Origin: Acidimicrobiales bacterium
GTDB lineage: Bacteria; Actinomycetota; Acidimicrobiia; Acidimicrobiales; Poriferisodalaceae
NCBI GenBank assembly: GCA_030743005.1
Contig: JASLTG010000003.1
Span: forward strand, 1 to 64,000
Direction: 5' to 3'
Length of the DNA: 64,000 nt
This document shows positions 63,316 to 64,000 of the stretch, piece after piece; positions within the stretch are counted from its first letter, which is position 1; each line of letters starts with the position of its first letter. Made by a program: the position numbers and the translations under genes. Under the pieces are notes generated by a model. That model was not told the origin of the DNA. It saw only the letters and a program-made list of their open reading frames with translations, and did not search any database.

Positions 63316-63968
63316 AAAATGAATTCCGAGTCGGTGTTCCGATTGACCAGGCGTGGGGCACTTTGACAGATGTTGAGTACATCGCGCCCTGTATGCCGGG
63401 TGCACAACTGACGGAAATTGATGGCGAAGAATTCAAAGGACAAGTGAAGGTCAAGGTTGGGCCGATCACTGCTCAATATAAAGGCGTCGCTAAGTTCAAA
63501 GAAAAAGATGAGAGTCAATACCGGCTGGTCCTCGACGCAAGTGGCCGCGATACTCGCGGGGCCGGAAATGCGGCAGCAGAGGTGACGGCTGAGATGACTG
63601 CCGATGGTGATGGAACCAAGATCGTTATAACCACCGACTTGAAAGTCACGGGCAAAGTCGCTCAGTTCGGTCGCGGCGTGATGGCTGATGTATCAGAAAA
63701 GCTGATTGGGCAGTTTGTTGAAAGCCTCGAACAAAAACTTCTTGAATCAAATGAGCGTCAAGAAGGATCAGAAAGTAAATCTGATGAAGATGACTCTGCG
63801 ACCAATGACGAGGCTGTCGAGGGTGACTCCGGACCACGAAAAATCGATATGCCGGAACCAGAACCTGTTGACTTGCTTGATACGGCTGGCGCGCCGCTCT
63901 TTAAACGATTTGGCCCCTTTGCTTTAGTTGCTCTGGTGTTAGTTCTTCTGCGTCGCCGCAAGCGGTAA
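63306..63968 (+). CDS. coxG: CoxG-like SRPBCC protein with C-terminal membrane anchor
   Basis: 220-residue protein. Residues ~1-145 are a START/SRPBCC carbon-monoxide-dehydrogenase subunit G domain (FRVGVPIDQAWGTLTDVEY, CMPGAQLTE and VGPITAQYKG near residue 60, FGRGVMADVSEKL). A charged Ser/Glu/Asp-rich linker (~150-195) leads to a hydrophobic tail FALVALVLVLLRRRKR that anchors the protein. CoxG is proposed to bind a lipid-like quinone or recruit the dehydrogenase to the membrane. Starts within the end of the mocA-like gene and ends 30 bases before the window limit. Confidence 0.93.
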   Translation: MELKNEFRVGVPIDQAWGTLTDVEYIAPCMPGAQLTEIDGEEFKGQVKVKVGPITAQYKGVAKFKEKDESQYRLVLDASGRDTRGAGNAAAEVTAEMTADGDGTKIVITTDLKVTGKVAQFGRGVMADVSEKLIGQFVESLEQKLLESNERQEGSESKSDEDDSATNDEAVEGDSGPRKIDMPEPEPVDLLDTAGAPLFKRFGPFALVALVLVLLRRRKR

Positions 63969-64000
63969 CAGCAAAGTCAATAGATCATGGTTATCGATGC

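Overview
The window reads as a chromosomal segment of an actinobacterium, most likely a marine or freshwater Acidimicrobiia-type lineage of roughly balanced base composition. That placement is inferred from gene content. Two tiny basic ribosomal proteins of the actinobacterial types bL37 and bS22 are encoded. There is a GlpR-like membrane protein close to a MoeA/Glp homologue, an Rpf-type muralytic domain protein in front of ksgA, a MEP-pathway dxs and ispE, an acrylyl-CoA reductase, and many GTG/TTG starts with 4-bp stop/start overlaps. I see no insertion sequence, prophage, integrase, CRISPR array or rRNA. Coding density is very high and no gene-free stretch exceeds about 250 bases.

Layout. 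1-9.8 kb: a truncated PLP aminotransferase, NAD metabolism (nicotinate phosphoribosyltransferase and a convergent NAD-kinase/AcoX-like protein), thiD, a B12-dependent acyl-CoA mutase large subunit with isobutyryl-CoA-mutase-like specificity residues, a lipoprotein, an ABC-F ATPase, a 45-aa membrane protein coupled to a GNAT gene, and an AcuI-type reductase. 9.9-17 kb: NfuA-like Fe-S carrier, a cysteine-depleted HMG-CoA-synthase/DUF35 fusion paired with an intact SCP2-type thiolase, then dxs, a PAP2 protein and an LPG-synthase-like membrane protein on the minus strand. 17-27 kb: tldD-tldE, a PHP protein, uppP, an FmdB zinc ribbon, moeA-moaA-moaC plus the GlpR-like gene, tRNA-Ala(CGC), and the copper/cytochrome-oxidase assembly pair sco-ctaG. 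27-37 kb: a 42-aa membrane protein, pepN, a PfkB kinase, a phosphohexomutase, an MBOAT plus two SGNH O-acylation cassette, bL37 and an AMACR-family CoA enzyme.

37-55 kb is a housekeeping block: ychF, rsmI, metG, tatD, rpf-like, ksgA, ispE, (bS22, tRNA-Gln), glmU N-domain, prs, rplY/ctc, pth, mfd, a parvulin-like lipoprotein, mazG (YabN-type fusion), eno and divIC/ftsB. From rsmI to divIC the order closely follows the Bacillus subtilis yabC-metS-yabD-yabE-ksgA-ispE-gcaD-prs-ctc-spoVC-mfd-yabN-divIC region.

55-64 kb is a molybdenum hydroxylase (carbon monoxide dehydrogenase-type) cluster. It holds a divergent TetR regulator, the small Fe-S subunit (coxS), the FAD subunit (coxM), the maturation AAA+ ATPase and VWA proteins (coxD, coxE), two XdhC/CoxF-family proteins, a MocA-like cofactor cytidylyltransferase and a CoxG-like protein, with an antisense SDR gene and an acyl-CoA dehydrogenase interspersed. 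The catalytic molybdenum subunit (coxL) is not in the window. Together with moaA, moaC and moeA upstream, a large share of this segment serves Mo-cofactor supply and insertion.
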